From the NCBI GenBank assembly GCA_947453625.1, contig CANGHK010000007.1, forward strand, positions 1-64,000: a DNA stretch of 64,000 nucleotides, written 5' to 3'. The translations under genes were made by a program, and so were the position numbers. This stretch comes from Burkholderiales bacterium (GTDB lineage: Bacteria; Pseudomonadota; Gammaproteobacteria; Burkholderiales; Burkholderiaceae_C). The notes beneath the pieces are model-generated. The model had not been told where the DNA came from. It did no database searches and worked only from the letters and a program-made list of their open reading frames with translations. Positions 43,156 to 51,982 of the stretch are shown here, piece by piece; position 1 is the stretch's first letter; the number at the start of each line of letters is the position of its first letter.

Positions 43156-44451
43156 GTGCCGAGCCGCCTCTTGCCCTTGACGACCCTTTCCATCGACGAC
43201 CGACCCGCTTGGCAAGCGGCCTGCCAGGCCGTTCGCGGCCAGTCGCTGCAGCGCAGTGCCGGCCTCAGCGCCGAAGACCAGGCGCTGCAGTCCATGCCCG
43301 ATGCGAGCCCGACCAAATGGCATCTGGCCCACACCACCTGGTTCTTCGAGACCCTGGTGCTGCAAGTCCATGTGCCGGGCTACCGGCCGGTCGACGCGCG
43401 CTGGGCGCCGCTATTCAACTCCTACTACGAGTCGCTGGGGCCGCGCCACCCGCGGCCGCAGCGCGGCCTGCTGAGCCGGCCGTCGCTGGACCAGGTCCTG
43501 GCCTACCGGCGCCAGGTCGACGACGCGCTGCAGCGTTTCATCGCCGAGGCGGGTGACGCCGTCTGGCGCGCCGCCGCCGCCACGCTGGAACTCGGCCTGC
43601 ACCACGAGCAGCAGCACCAGGAACTGCTGCTGACCGACATCCTGCATGCCTTCTCGCTCAACCCGCTGCGGCCGGCGGTATCGCCGCTGCCGGCCGGCCC
43701 GCGCAGCGCGCCGGCACCGGCGCCGCGCTGGCTGGCCCTGGGCGGCCATGCGGAGCAGGTCGGCCATGGCGGCCAGGGCTTCGGCTTCGACAACGAGGGG
43801 CCGCGCCACACCCAATGGCTGGCGCGCTGCGAACTGGCCTCGCGGCTGGTGAACTGCGCCGAGTACGCCGAATTCATCGGCGACGGCGGTTACCGCCGGC
43901 CGCAGTTGTGGTTGTCGGACGGATGGGCCGAACTGCAGCGCCTGGGCTGGCAGGCGCCGGCCTACTGGCTGGCGCGGGCCGACGACGGCAGCGACGCCGA
44001 CGGCTTCGAGCAGTTCACGCTGCACGGCGTCCAGCCGCTCGACCCGGCCGCGCCGGTCTGCCACCTCAGCGGCTACGAGGCGGCGGCTTACGCGGCCTGG
44101 GCCGGCGCGCGGCTGCCGACCGAGTTCGAATGGGAGTTCGGCGCCGAGCAGCATGGCCACGCGCTGCAGCAGTTGCAGGGCGAGGTCTGGCAGTGGACCG
44201 CGTCGGCCTACGCGCCTTATCCCGGCTTCCGCCCGCTGCCCGGGCCGGCGGCCGAGTACAACGGCAAGTTCATGGTCAACCAGCTGGTGCTGCGCGGCAG
44301 CAGCCTGGCCACGCCACCCGGCCATGCCCGGCTGAGCTACCGCAACTTCTTCCCGCCTGCCGCGCGCTGGCAGTTCAGCGGCCTGCGGCTGGCGCGCGAC
44401 GCCGCCAACGCCACCACCAACACCGGCCCGACCGGCGGATCGGGCTCATGA
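43156..44451 (+). CDS. egtB: Ergothioneine biosynthesis protein EgtB (sulfoxide synthase)
   Basis: About 431 residues. An N-terminal DinB-like domain carries the iron-binding H-x3-H-x-E (HHEQQHQELL) and HLAHTTWFFE; the C-terminal formylglycine-generating-enzyme-like domain has GFDNEGPRH and YRNFFPP. EgtB joins hercynine with gamma-glutamylcysteine or cysteine using O2 and Fe(II). The start is uncertain (GTG 43156 preferred). Its stop overlaps egtD by four bases. Confidence 0.93.
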   Translation: MPSRLLPLTTLSIDDRPAWQAACQAVRGQSLQRSAGLSAEDQALQSMPDASPTKWHLAHTTWFFETLVLQVHVPGYRPVDARWAPLFNSYYESLGPRHPRPQRGLLSRPSLDQVLAYRRQVDDALQRFIAEAGDAVWRAAAATLELGLHHEQQHQELLLTDILHAFSLNPLRPAVSPLPAGPRSAPAPAPRWLALGGHAEQVGHGGQGFGFDNEGPRHTQWLARCELASRLVNCAEYAEFIGDGGYRRPQLWLSDGWAELQRLGWQAPAYWLARADDGSDADGFEQFTLHGVQPLDPAAPVCHLSGYEAAAYAAWAGARLPTEFEWEFGAEQHGHALQQLQGEVWQWTASAYAPYPGFRPLPGPAAEYNGKFMVNQLVLRGSSLATPPGHARLSYRNFFPPAARWQFSGLRLARDAANATTNTGPTGGSGS

Positions 44452-45410
44452 CGGACGAGAGGGCTGCTGACAGCGGCTTCGGCCAGGCGCTGAACGAGGG
44501 CCTGCTGCGCGAGCCGCGTCAGGTCGCGCCCAAGTTCTTCTACGACCAGCAAGGCTCGGCGCTGTTCGACCGCATCTGCGAGCTACCCGAGTACTACCCC
44601 ACCCGCACCGAGTTCGCGATCCTGCGCCAGCATGCCGGCGAGATGGCCGAGTGCCTGGGCGCCCATGCCGACCTGATCGAGTTTGGCGCCGGCTCGCTGC
44701 AGAAGATAAGGCTGCTGCTGGGCGCGCTGCGCCAGCCGGCGCGCTTCGTGCCCATAGACATCTCGGCCGAGCATCTGCACGCCGAGGCGCGGCGGCTGGC
44801 TGCCGAGCATCCCGGGCTGGCGGTGCTGCCGCTGGCCGGTGACTTCAGCGCCGAGCTGGTGCTGCCGCCGCCGCTGGCTGGCAGCGCGCGCCGGGTCGGC
44901 TTCTTCCCGGGCTCGTCGATAGGCAATTTCACGCCCGCCGAGGCGCTGCAGTTCCTGCACCGCTGCGCGCGCTGGCTGGCCGGCGGTGGCCTGCTGGTCG
45001 GCGTCGACCTGGTCAAGGCGCCGGCCTTGCTGCACGCGGCCTACAACGACAGCCAGGGCATCACCGCGGCGTTCAACCTGAACCTGCTGGCGCGCGCCAA
45101 CCGCGAGCTTGGCGCGAACTTCGACCTGGGTGGTTTCCACCACCATGCCTTCTACGAGCCGCGGCTGCAGCGCATCGAGATGCACCTGCTCAGCGCGCGC
45201 GCCCAGACGGTGCAGTTCGGCGGCGAGCGCTTCGAGTTTGCCGAGGGCCAGACCCTGCACACCGAGAACTCCTGCAAGTACACGGTGGACGGTTTCCAGG
45301 CACTGGCGCGCGCCGCCGGGCTGCAGCCCCAGGCGGTGTGGACCGACGCGCAGCGGCTGTTCTCGGTGCACTGGCTGGCCGCGCCGGCCCCCTTCACCCC
45401 TGCGACATAA
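44448..45410 (+). CDS. egtD: L-histidine N-alpha-methyltransferase EgtD
   Basis: 320 residues. QVAPKFFYDQQGSALFDRICELPEYYPTRTE is the EgtD opening, IEFGAGSLQKIRLLL the SAM motif and FFPGSSIGNF a later signature. It trimethylates histidine to hercynine, the first step of ergothioneine synthesis. ATGA overlap with egtB makes a two-gene operon; egtC/E-type genes are not visible, as is common outside mycobacteria. Confidence 0.95.
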   Translation: MTDERAADSGFGQALNEGLLREPRQVAPKFFYDQQGSALFDRICELPEYYPTRTEFAILRQHAGEMAECLGAHADLIEFGAGSLQKIRLLLGALRQPARFVPIDISAEHLHAEARRLAAEHPGLAVLPLAGDFSAELVLPPPLAGSARRVGFFPGSSIGNFTPAEALQFLHRCARWLAGGGLLVGVDLVKAPALLHAAYNDSQGITAAFNLNLLARANRELGANFDLGGFHHHAFYEPRLQRIEMHLLSARAQTVQFGGERFEFAEGQTLHTENSCKYTVDGFQALARAAGLQPQAVWTDAQRLFSVHWLAAPAPFTPAT

Positions 45411-45446
45411 ACACCGGCGCTGCCGCCGGCACAATCCGCGCCGACC

Positions 45447-47699
45447 ATGCGCTCACCCACCCCATTTGTCCCCCTCTGGCTGGCCCTGGCCGCCGCCCTG
45501 TCGCTGAACGGCTTGGCCCGCGCGCAGGCCGGCGCCGCCGCGGCACCCGCACCCGCCGCCCAGGCATCCGCCCCCGCACCCGCCGCGCCGCAGCGTGTCG
45601 AGATCACCGGCAGCAATTTGCCCGACAACCAGGACGAGCGCCGGCGCGCCACCGCCTCGCGCATCGTCGTTGGCCGCGAAGAGCTAGACCGCATGGGCGA
45701 CGGCTCGCTGGGCGAGGTGCTCAAGCGCCTGCCGGGCGTGACGATAGGCGGGCCGCCCGGGCGCGGCGGCCAGATCCGGATGCGCGGCATGGGCGGCGGC
45801 TACACCCAGATCCTGCTCGACGGCCAGCGCATGCCGCCGGGCTTCTCGCTCGACTCGATCGCGCCCGAGCAGATCGAGCGCATCGAGATCCTGCGCGCGC
45901 CGGTGGCCGAGTACGGCACGCGGGCCATCGCCGGCACGATCAACGTGATCATGCGCAGCGACTTCAAGCGCAAGACCAACGAGTTGAGGGTGGGCGGCGG
46001 TGCCGACGGCGACCGGCCCCAGCTCGGCGCCACCTGGACTTACAACGGCCAGACCGAAGACCTGGGCTACAACCTGGCCACCACGCTGTTCAAGGGCGGC
46101 CAGACCAGCGACTCCGACACCCGCACCCTGGGGCGGGATGCCGGCGGCGCAACCACGCTGGACCAGCAGCAGCGCACCGAGAGCCACACCCAGCGCCAGG
46201 GGCTGTTCGCCAACGGCCGGCTGCAGTTCAAGCTCGGACCAGGCAACTCGCTGGACCTGCAACCCTTCTTCAACACCGTGCGCAGCCTGGGCAGCGGGCA
46301 CGACGCGCTGACCCAGAGCGTCGGCGCCAACCAGCCCTACGCGCTGGCCGACTGGCAGAGCCGGTCCGACTGGCAGATGGCCAGGCTCAACAGCACCTGG
46401 CTGGCCGGCACGACCGGTGGCGGCCGGCTGCAGCTGCGCCTGAACAGCATGCTGTCGACCAGCAGCAGCGTGACCGACCGCTTCGAGTCCGGCGGCAGCG
46501 CCGGTGCGGGCCGGCAGAAGTTCGACGACGTCCACCAGCGCGAGCTGTCCCTGGACCTGAACGGCAAGTTCTCGCAGCTGCTGGCCGACCGGCACAGCGT
46601 CAGCGCCGGCTGGGAGCTGCAGGACAGCCAGCGAACCGACGGCCATGTCAGCCGCCTGAACGGCGTGGCCACGCTGGCCGAGTTCGGCGAGGACATCCAG
46701 GCCCGCATCCAGCGCGTCGCGCTCTACGCCCAGGACGAATGGGACTGGAGCCCGACCTTCTCGTTCTACGTCGGCGCGCGCTGGGAGGCCATCGCCACCG
46801 CCAGCGACTCGGCGCTGGACCAGGTGCGCAACCGCAGCGCGGTGTTCACGCCGCTGGCGCACATGGTCTGGAAGCTGCCCGACTCGCCGCGCGACCAGTT
46901 GCGGCTGAGCCTGACGCGCAGCTATCGCTCGCCCAACACCAACCAGCTGATCGCGCGGCCGACGGTCTCGCCGCTCTACCCCGACCTGGACCAGCCCAAC
47001 CAGCCGACCAGCCCCGACCGCGCCGGCAACCCCGCGCTGCTGCCCGAACTGGCCACCGGGCTGGAGCTCGGCGTCGAGCATTACCTGGATGCCGGCGGCA
47101 TCCTTGGCGCGAATGTCTTCCTGCGCAAGATCGACAACCTGATCCGCACCGTGCGCGGCCTGGAGACGGCCAACTGGGCCAGCGTGCCGCGCTGGGTGGC
47201 GCGGCCGCGCAACATCGGCACGGCCGACGCCGCCGGGCTGGAGCTCGAGGCCAAGGGGCGTCTCAGCGACCTCTGGGCCACCGATCTGCCGGTCTCGCTG
47301 CGCGCCAACCTGACGCTGATGTGGAGCCGGGTCGACCAGGTGATGGGGCCGAACAACCGGCTCGAAGGCCAGCCGCCCTACACCGCCAACCTGGGCGCCG
47401 ACTGGCCGCTCAAGGGCCTGCCGCTGACCTTCGGCGCGAGCCTGAACTTCACCCCCGGCTTCGCGCTGCAGCAGATCGACTCGCAGACCTACCGCCAAGG
47501 CGTCAAGAGCGTGGTCGACGGCTACGCGCTGTGGCGCTTCAGCCCGGACGCCAGCGCCAGGCTGACGCTGAGCAACGCCGGCGCGCGCCGTTACGACACC
47601 GGCAACACCACCACGCTGGCCGATGGCAGCAACCAGTCCATCGACAACTCGGCGCGCAGCACGACCACCGTCAACCTGCGCGCCGAACTTCGGTTCTGA
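45447..47699 (+). CDS. TonB-dependent outer-membrane receptor
   Basis: 750 residues. Signal peptide, an Ala/Pro-rich linker, a plug domain (RVEITGSNLPDN, LGEVLKRLPGVTIGG, RMRGMGGGYTQILLDGQRM, IERIEILRAPVAEYGTRAIAGTIN) and a barrel ending TTTVNLRAELRF. Substrate is not evident. It is 36 bases after egtD on the same strand but may have its own transcript. It is unrelated in detail to the receptor at 11026. Confidence 0.9.
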   Translation: MRSPTPFVPLWLALAAALSLNGLARAQAGAAAAPAPAAQASAPAPAAPQRVEITGSNLPDNQDERRRATASRIVVGREELDRMGDGSLGEVLKRLPGVTIGGPPGRGGQIRMRGMGGGYTQILLDGQRMPPGFSLDSIAPEQIERIEILRAPVAEYGTRAIAGTINVIMRSDFKRKTNELRVGGGADGDRPQLGATWTYNGQTEDLGYNLATTLFKGGQTSDSDTRTLGRDAGGATTLDQQQRTESHTQRQGLFANGRLQFKLGPGNSLDLQPFFNTVRSLGSGHDALTQSVGANQPYALADWQSRSDWQMARLNSTWLAGTTGGGRLQLRLNSMLSTSSSVTDRFESGGSAGAGRQKFDDVHQRELSLDLNGKFSQLLADRHSVSAGWELQDSQRTDGHVSRLNGVATLAEFGEDIQARIQRVALYAQDEWDWSPTFSFYVGARWEAIATASDSALDQVRNRSAVFTPLAHMVWKLPDSPRDQLRLSLTRSYRSPNTNQLIARPTVSPLYPDLDQPNQPTSPDRAGNPALLPELATGLELGVEHYLDAGGILGANVFLRKIDNLIRTVRGLETANWASVPRWVARPRNIGTADAAGLELEAKGRLSDLWATDLPVSLRANLTLMWSRVDQVMGPNNRLEGQPPYTANLGADWPLKGLPLTFGASLNFTPGFALQQIDSQTYRQGVKSVVDGYALWRFSPDASARLTLSNAGARRYDTGNTTTLADGSNQSIDNSARSTTTVNLRAELRF

Positions 47700-47708
47700 G
47701 CGCCCCGA

Positions 47709-47844
47709 GGCCGGCAAAAGCCGGCCGCCATCGGGCTTGCAGGCCCGATGGCCCTCGCCAGGCGCAAGGCCCCTTCCGGGCCCTTGCGCCCGGGCTCGGT
47801 CCCCCGTAGGGGTCAAGCAAAGTGGCAAAGCCACATTTGCTTGA
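47709..47844. repeat. Four tandem hairpins between convergent genes
   Basis: Stems lie at 47709-47726 (AAAA loop), 47728-47751 (nine pairs), 47761-47790 (nine pairs, GGCGCAAGG) and 47813-47844 (about fourteen pairs with one bulge, AAA loop). They occupy most of the gap between the receptor stop and the monooxygenase stop (47865). This resembles composite intergenic repeats of Burkholderiales and would end transcription from both sides. Confidence 0.7.
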
Positions 47845-47864
47845 GAGCCGCCCCACCGGGGCGA

Positions 47865-49661
47865 TCAGCTGAGGTGATGCACCTCGGCCTGGCCATAGAC
47901 CGGTGTGGGCAGACCGGCCAGCCTGGCCTTGATCTGCAGCGACAGGAACTGCGAGTAATGCCGGCTCTGGTGCAGGTTGCCGCCGTGCACCCACAGGTGC
48001 GGCACCCGGGTGGGCTTCCACATGTTGCGCAGCTCGCCCTCCCAGGGCCCCGGGTCCTTGGGCGTATCCGACCCCAGGCCCCAGACCTTGCCCAGGCGGT
48101 CGGCTGTCTCGGGCGAGATCAGGTCGGCCAGCCAGCGGTTCATCGAGCCGTAACCGGTGGCGTAGACCAGCAGGTCGGCCGCCAGTTCGGTGCCGTCGGT
48201 CAGCGTCACCGAGTGCGGGTTGACGCGTGCGATGTTGACCCCGCTCTTGAGCTTGATGCTGCCGTCGGCCACCATCTCGCAGGCGCCGACGTCGATGTAG
48301 TAGCCCGAGCCCCGGCGCAGGTACTTCATGAACAGGCCCGAGCCATCGGCGCCGAAGTCGAGCATGAAGCCGGCTTTCTCCAGCCGGCCGTAGAGGTCGG
48401 CCTCGCGTTGCTTCATCTCCTCGTACACGGGGATGTGGAAGCTGTGCATGATCTTGTAGGGCACCGAGGCGAACACCAGGTCGCCCTTGTGGTGGTCGAT
48501 GCCGTTCTTGATCGCCTGCTCGCTGTACAGGCCGCCCAGCGCCAGGTCCATCAGCGCGGCCGAGGGCGCGATATGGGTCGACGAGCGCTGCACCATCGTC
48601 ACGTCGACACCGGCCTCGCACAGCGCGGCGCAGATGTCGTGGGCCGAGTTGTTCGAGCCCAGCACGACGGCCTTCTTGCCGACATAGGCCTCGGGGCCGG
48701 GGTGCTGGCTGGAATGGTGCTGGTCGCCCAGGAAATCCTCGGCGCCGGCGATCTTGGGCACGCTGGCATAGCCCGAGACGCCGAGCGCGATCACCAGTTC
48801 GCGGGGCCGCAGCGTGACGGCCTGGCCGGCGCGGTCGACCACCACCTCCCAGCGCCCGGCCGCCTCGTCGTAGTGGCAGCGGGTGGCGGTGGTCGAGCCC
48901 CAGTAGTTGAGCTCCATGATCTTGGTGTAGGCCTCGAGCCAGTCGCCTATCTTGTCCTTGGGCGCGAACACCGGCCAGTCGTCCGGAAAGTTCAGGTAGG
49001 GCAGGTGGTCGTACCAGACCGGGTCGTGCAGGCACAGGCTCTTGTAGCGATTGCGCCAGCTGTCGCCGGGCTTGGCGTTCTTCTCGACGATGATCGTCGG
49101 CACGCCGAGCCGGCGCAGCCGCGCACCCAGCGCGATGCCGCCCTGGCCGCCGCCTACCACCACCACATCGGGCTGCTCGTCGTAGCCCAGCGTCGCCAGC
49201 TCGTGGTCGCGCCGCTCGCCCCAGCTCTTGCGGCCCGGGTGCGCGCCATGCTCGGCGCCGGCCACGCGGTGCTCACCGGTCTTCTCCTCGAAGCCCTTCA
49301 GCTCGACCATCGTCGTCAGCAGCGTCCAGGCCTTGCCGCCGACCAGCCGCAGCAGGCCCTTGCCGCGTGACAGCCGGGTCTCGAAGGTGAACCAGGCCTC
49401 GGTCACCCCGTCGGCGCTGCTGGCGTCGCCGCTGAGTTGCCAGTTCGACGGCGCCACGTCGTCCAGCCGCGCGGCCAGCATCGCGCGCACCGCGGCCGGG
49501 CTTTCCTGGGTGCAGATGTTCCAGGTGAAGCTGACCAGGTCGCGCCAGTAGCAATCGTCGCCGAACAGCGCGACGGCGCCGTCGATGTCGCGCTGCGCAA
49601 GCGCCTGGTCGAATCGCGTCAGCCAGTCCTGCGCCTGCGCGTTGGGGGAGGTTTCTGTCAC
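47865..49661 (-). CDS. Flavin-dependent monooxygenase with N-terminal NTF2-like domain
   Basis: 598 residues. Residues about 1-140 form an NTF2/SnoaL-like domain (TRFDQALAQRDIDGAVALFGDDCYWRDLV). From about 165 follows an FMO/Baeyer-Villiger-type oxidoreductase: FAD motif VVVGGGQGGIALGARL, NADP motif VVLGSNNSAHDICAAL and a late YATGYGSMN. The two-domain layout occurs in related proteobacterial and fungal enzymes. Substrate unknown. GTG 49661 follows GGAG at a good distance. Confidence 0.85.
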   Translation of the reverse strand: MTETSPNAQAQDWLTRFDQALAQRDIDGAVALFGDDCYWRDLVSFTWNICTQESPAAVRAMLAARLDDVAPSNWQLSGDASSADGVTEAWFTFETRLSRGKGLLRLVGGKAWTLLTTMVELKGFEEKTGEHRVAGAEHGAHPGRKSWGERRDHELATLGYDEQPDVVVVGGGQGGIALGARLRRLGVPTIIVEKNAKPGDSWRNRYKSLCLHDPVWYDHLPYLNFPDDWPVFAPKDKIGDWLEAYTKIMELNYWGSTTATRCHYDEAAGRWEVVVDRAGQAVTLRPRELVIALGVSGYASVPKIAGAEDFLGDQHHSSQHPGPEAYVGKKAVVLGSNNSAHDICAALCEAGVDVTMVQRSSTHIAPSAALMDLALGGLYSEQAIKNGIDHHKGDLVFASVPYKIMHSFHIPVYEEMKQREADLYGRLEKAGFMLDFGADGSGLFMKYLRRGSGYYIDVGACEMVADGSIKLKSGVNIARVNPHSVTLTDGTELAADLLVYATGYGSMNRWLADLISPETADRLGKVWGLGSDTPKDPGPWEGELRNMWKPTRVPHLWVHGGNLHQSRHYSQFLSLQIKARLAGLPTPVYGQAEVHHLS

Positions 49662-49970
49662 GTTGGGAGCTCTCCATCGTCGGTTGAATGGGGTGGGCCG
49701 GGAGGTCACCTTGCCTGCACTCTGCCGCCGCGCAACGCAATTGGCGAGCCCGGGCAAACGCGCATGCGCCGCTGGCCCGGCCGGGTGCGGCACAGCAAGC
49801 AACATTCCCGCGTCCCCGTGCCGCGCCGTCCCCCCGGCGCATCCGTACAGACCCGCGAATCGGCCGACGGGCGGGTCTGATGGCTTGATTGCAGCGGCTG
49901 CGGCGCGCACACTGACCGGCCCGAGTTGCCGCCCGTGGGCGACCCATCCCCTTTTTTCAGGAGACAAGCG

Positions 49971-51161
49971 ATGACACTCAAATCCAGGCTCGACGAGATT
50001 CTTGGCGGCGCCGCGGCGCGCGGTGCCGTGCCCGGCGTGGTGGGCGTGGTCACCGACCGCAAGCACACGCTGTACGAAGGCGCTTTTGGCCAACGCGTGC
50101 TGGGCACCGACGGCGCGATGACCCCCGACACCGTTGGCTGGATCGCCTCGATGACCAAGGCGATCACCGGTGCGGCCTGCATGCAACTGGTCGAGCAGGG
50201 CCGCATCGACCTGGACAGCCCGGCCCGTCAATGGGTGCCGCGGCTGGGCCAGGCCCAGGTGCTGGAGGGCTTCGATGCAGCCGGCCAGCCGCGCATGCGC
50301 GCGCCCAGGCGTGACATCACGCTGCGCCACCTGCTGACGCACTCGGCCGGTTTCGGCTACGAATTCTGGAACGCCGACACCGGCCGCTACCAGGCCGCCA
50401 CCGGTACGCCCGGCATCATCAGCTGCACCGAGGCCGCGTTGGGCCAGCCGCTGACCTTCGATCCGGGCGAGCGCTGGCGCTACGGCATCAACATCGACTG
50501 GGCAGGCAAGATCGTCGAGGCCGTCAGCGGCCAGAAGCTGGGCGTCTACCTGGCCGAGAACCTGCTGGGCCCGCTGGGCATGGCCGACACCGCCTTCCGC
50601 ATCCGCCCCGACATGCAGGCCAGGCTGGCCAAGATCCACCACCGCGGCGACGATGGCACGCTGGTGGCGGGCGACCTGGTGATCGAGCAGAACCCCGAGA
50701 ACGAGATGGGCGGCGGCGGCCTGTACGGCACGATGCCCGACTACATCCGTTTCGTCCGGATGATCCTCAACGACGGCCTGGCCGACGGCAGTGGCGGGGG
50801 CGGCACCGGCGCTCGCGTGCTGAAGGCCGAGACCGTGCAGCAGATGTGCCGCAACGCGATGGGCGACCTGCGCGTGGAGATGCTGCCGACCCAGGCGCCG
50901 CCGCTGACCAACGATGCCGAGTTCTTCCCGGGGATCGAGAAGACCTGGGGTCTGAGCTTCCAGATCAACGAAGCGGCCGCGCCCACCGGCCGCCCGGCGG
51001 GCGGGCTGATGTGGGCCGGACTGGCCAACTCGTATTTCTGGATAGACCGCCAGACCGGCCTGGGCGGCAGCTACATGACGCAGATCCTGCCCTTTGCCGA
51101 CAAGCTGTCGCTGCCGCTGTTCTACGACTTCGAAACCGCCGTCTACCAGTCACTGGCCTGA
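49971..51161 (+). CDS. Class C beta-lactamase-like serine hydrolase (EstB type)
   Basis: 396 residues, no obvious signal peptide. Catalytic Ser-x-x-Lys in IASMTKAITGAA, Tyr in WRYGINIDWAG (Y-x-N) and a late WAGLANSYFWID region. The family covers esterases and D-Ala carboxypeptidase-like enzymes; without a signal peptide an intracellular esterase is more likely than antibiotic resistance. AGGAG precedes the ATG. Confidence 0.87.
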   Translation: MTLKSRLDEILGGAAARGAVPGVVGVVTDRKHTLYEGAFGQRVLGTDGAMTPDTVGWIASMTKAITGAACMQLVEQGRIDLDSPARQWVPRLGQAQVLEGFDAAGQPRMRAPRRDITLRHLLTHSAGFGYEFWNADTGRYQAATGTPGIISCTEAALGQPLTFDPGERWRYGINIDWAGKIVEAVSGQKLGVYLAENLLGPLGMADTAFRIRPDMQARLAKIHHRGDDGTLVAGDLVIEQNPENEMGGGGLYGTMPDYIRFVRMILNDGLADGSGGGGTGARVLKAETVQQMCRNAMGDLRVEMLPTQAPPLTNDAEFFPGIEKTWGLSFQINEAAAPTGRPAGGLMWAGLANSYFWIDRQTGLGGSYMTQILPFADKLSLPLFYDFETAVYQSLA

Positions 51162-51169
51162 GAGTGCCC

Positions 51170-51197
51170 GGCAGACGGCACGCGCGTGCCGTCTGCC
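51170..51197. terminator. 28-bp near-perfect palindrome between convergent genes
   Basis: GGCAGACGGCACG is followed by two bases and its exact complement, nine bases after the hydrolase stop and before the livF stop (51224). It probably terminates both transcripts; there is no T-tract. Confidence 0.6.
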
Positions 51198-51223
51198 GCG
51201 GTCGGCGCGCCGGCCAGGCTCAA

Positions 51224-51982
51224 TCAATGCGGGGCGAGGCTCTCCGCGCCGGCCTTGGCCGCCACCCGCCCGCCCAGGTAGGCGGCCCTGACGGCGTCGT
51301 TCGACCACAGCTCGCCCGGCTTGCCCTGAACCGCCAGGTGGCCGGTCTCGAGCACATAGCCGCGGTCGGCCACCGACAGCGCCATGCGGGCGTTCTGCTC
51401 GACCAGCAGCACCGTCGTGCCGCGCCGCCGGATCTCCGCGATGATCGCGAACACCGCCTGCACGATCACCGGCGCCAAGCCCAGCGAGGGCTCGTCGAGC
51501 AGCAGCAGGCGCGGCTTGGCCATCAAGCCGCGCGCGACCGCGACCATCTGCTGCTGGCCGCCCGACAGCGTCCAGCCCAGCGCATTGGCGAAGGGCCGGA
51601 TGTCCGGGAACAGGTCGAACATCTCGTCCGACTCCTTGAGCAGTTGGTCGGTGGCGACGCGTCCGCGGTTCGATGCGCCTAGCATGATGTTCTCGCGCGC
51701 CGTCAGCCCGGGAAACAGGCGCCGCCCCTCGGGCACATGGGCGATGCCCAGCCTGACGATGGCCTCGGGCGCCAGGCCGGCGATCGATCGGCCGTCGAAG
51801 CGGATGTCGCCTTGCGCCGGCTTGAGCAAGCCCGAGATCGCGCGCAAGGTGGTCGACTTGCCCGCGCCGTTGGCGCCCAGCAGCGTGACGACCTCGCCCG
51901 CGTCCACCGCGATGGACAGACCGTGCAGCGCCTCGATCTCGCCGTAGCGAACGACCAGACCCTCAAGCGAAATCAGGGGCAT
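51224..51982 (-). CDS. livF: Branched-chain amino acid ABC transporter ATPase LivF
   Basis: 252 residues. Walker A GANGAGKSTTLRAISG, signature LSGGQQQMVAVARGL and Walker B LLLLDEPSLGLAP, with MPLISLEGLVVRYGEIEALHG as the LivF-type start. ATG 51982 overlaps the preceding gene by 20 bases. Last gene of the Liv operon. Confidence 0.93.
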   Translation of the reverse strand: MPLISLEGLVVRYGEIEALHGLSIAVDAGEVVTLLGANGAGKSTTLRAISGLLKPAQGDIRFDGRSIAGLAPEAIVRLGIAHVPEGRRLFPGLTARENIMLGASNRGRVATDQLLKESDEMFDLFPDIRPFANALGWTLSGGQQQMVAVARGLMAKPRLLLLDEPSLGLAPVIVQAVFAIIAEIRRRGTTVLLVEQNARMALSVADRGYVLETGHLAVQGKPGELWSNDAVRAAYLGGRVAAKAGAESLAPH

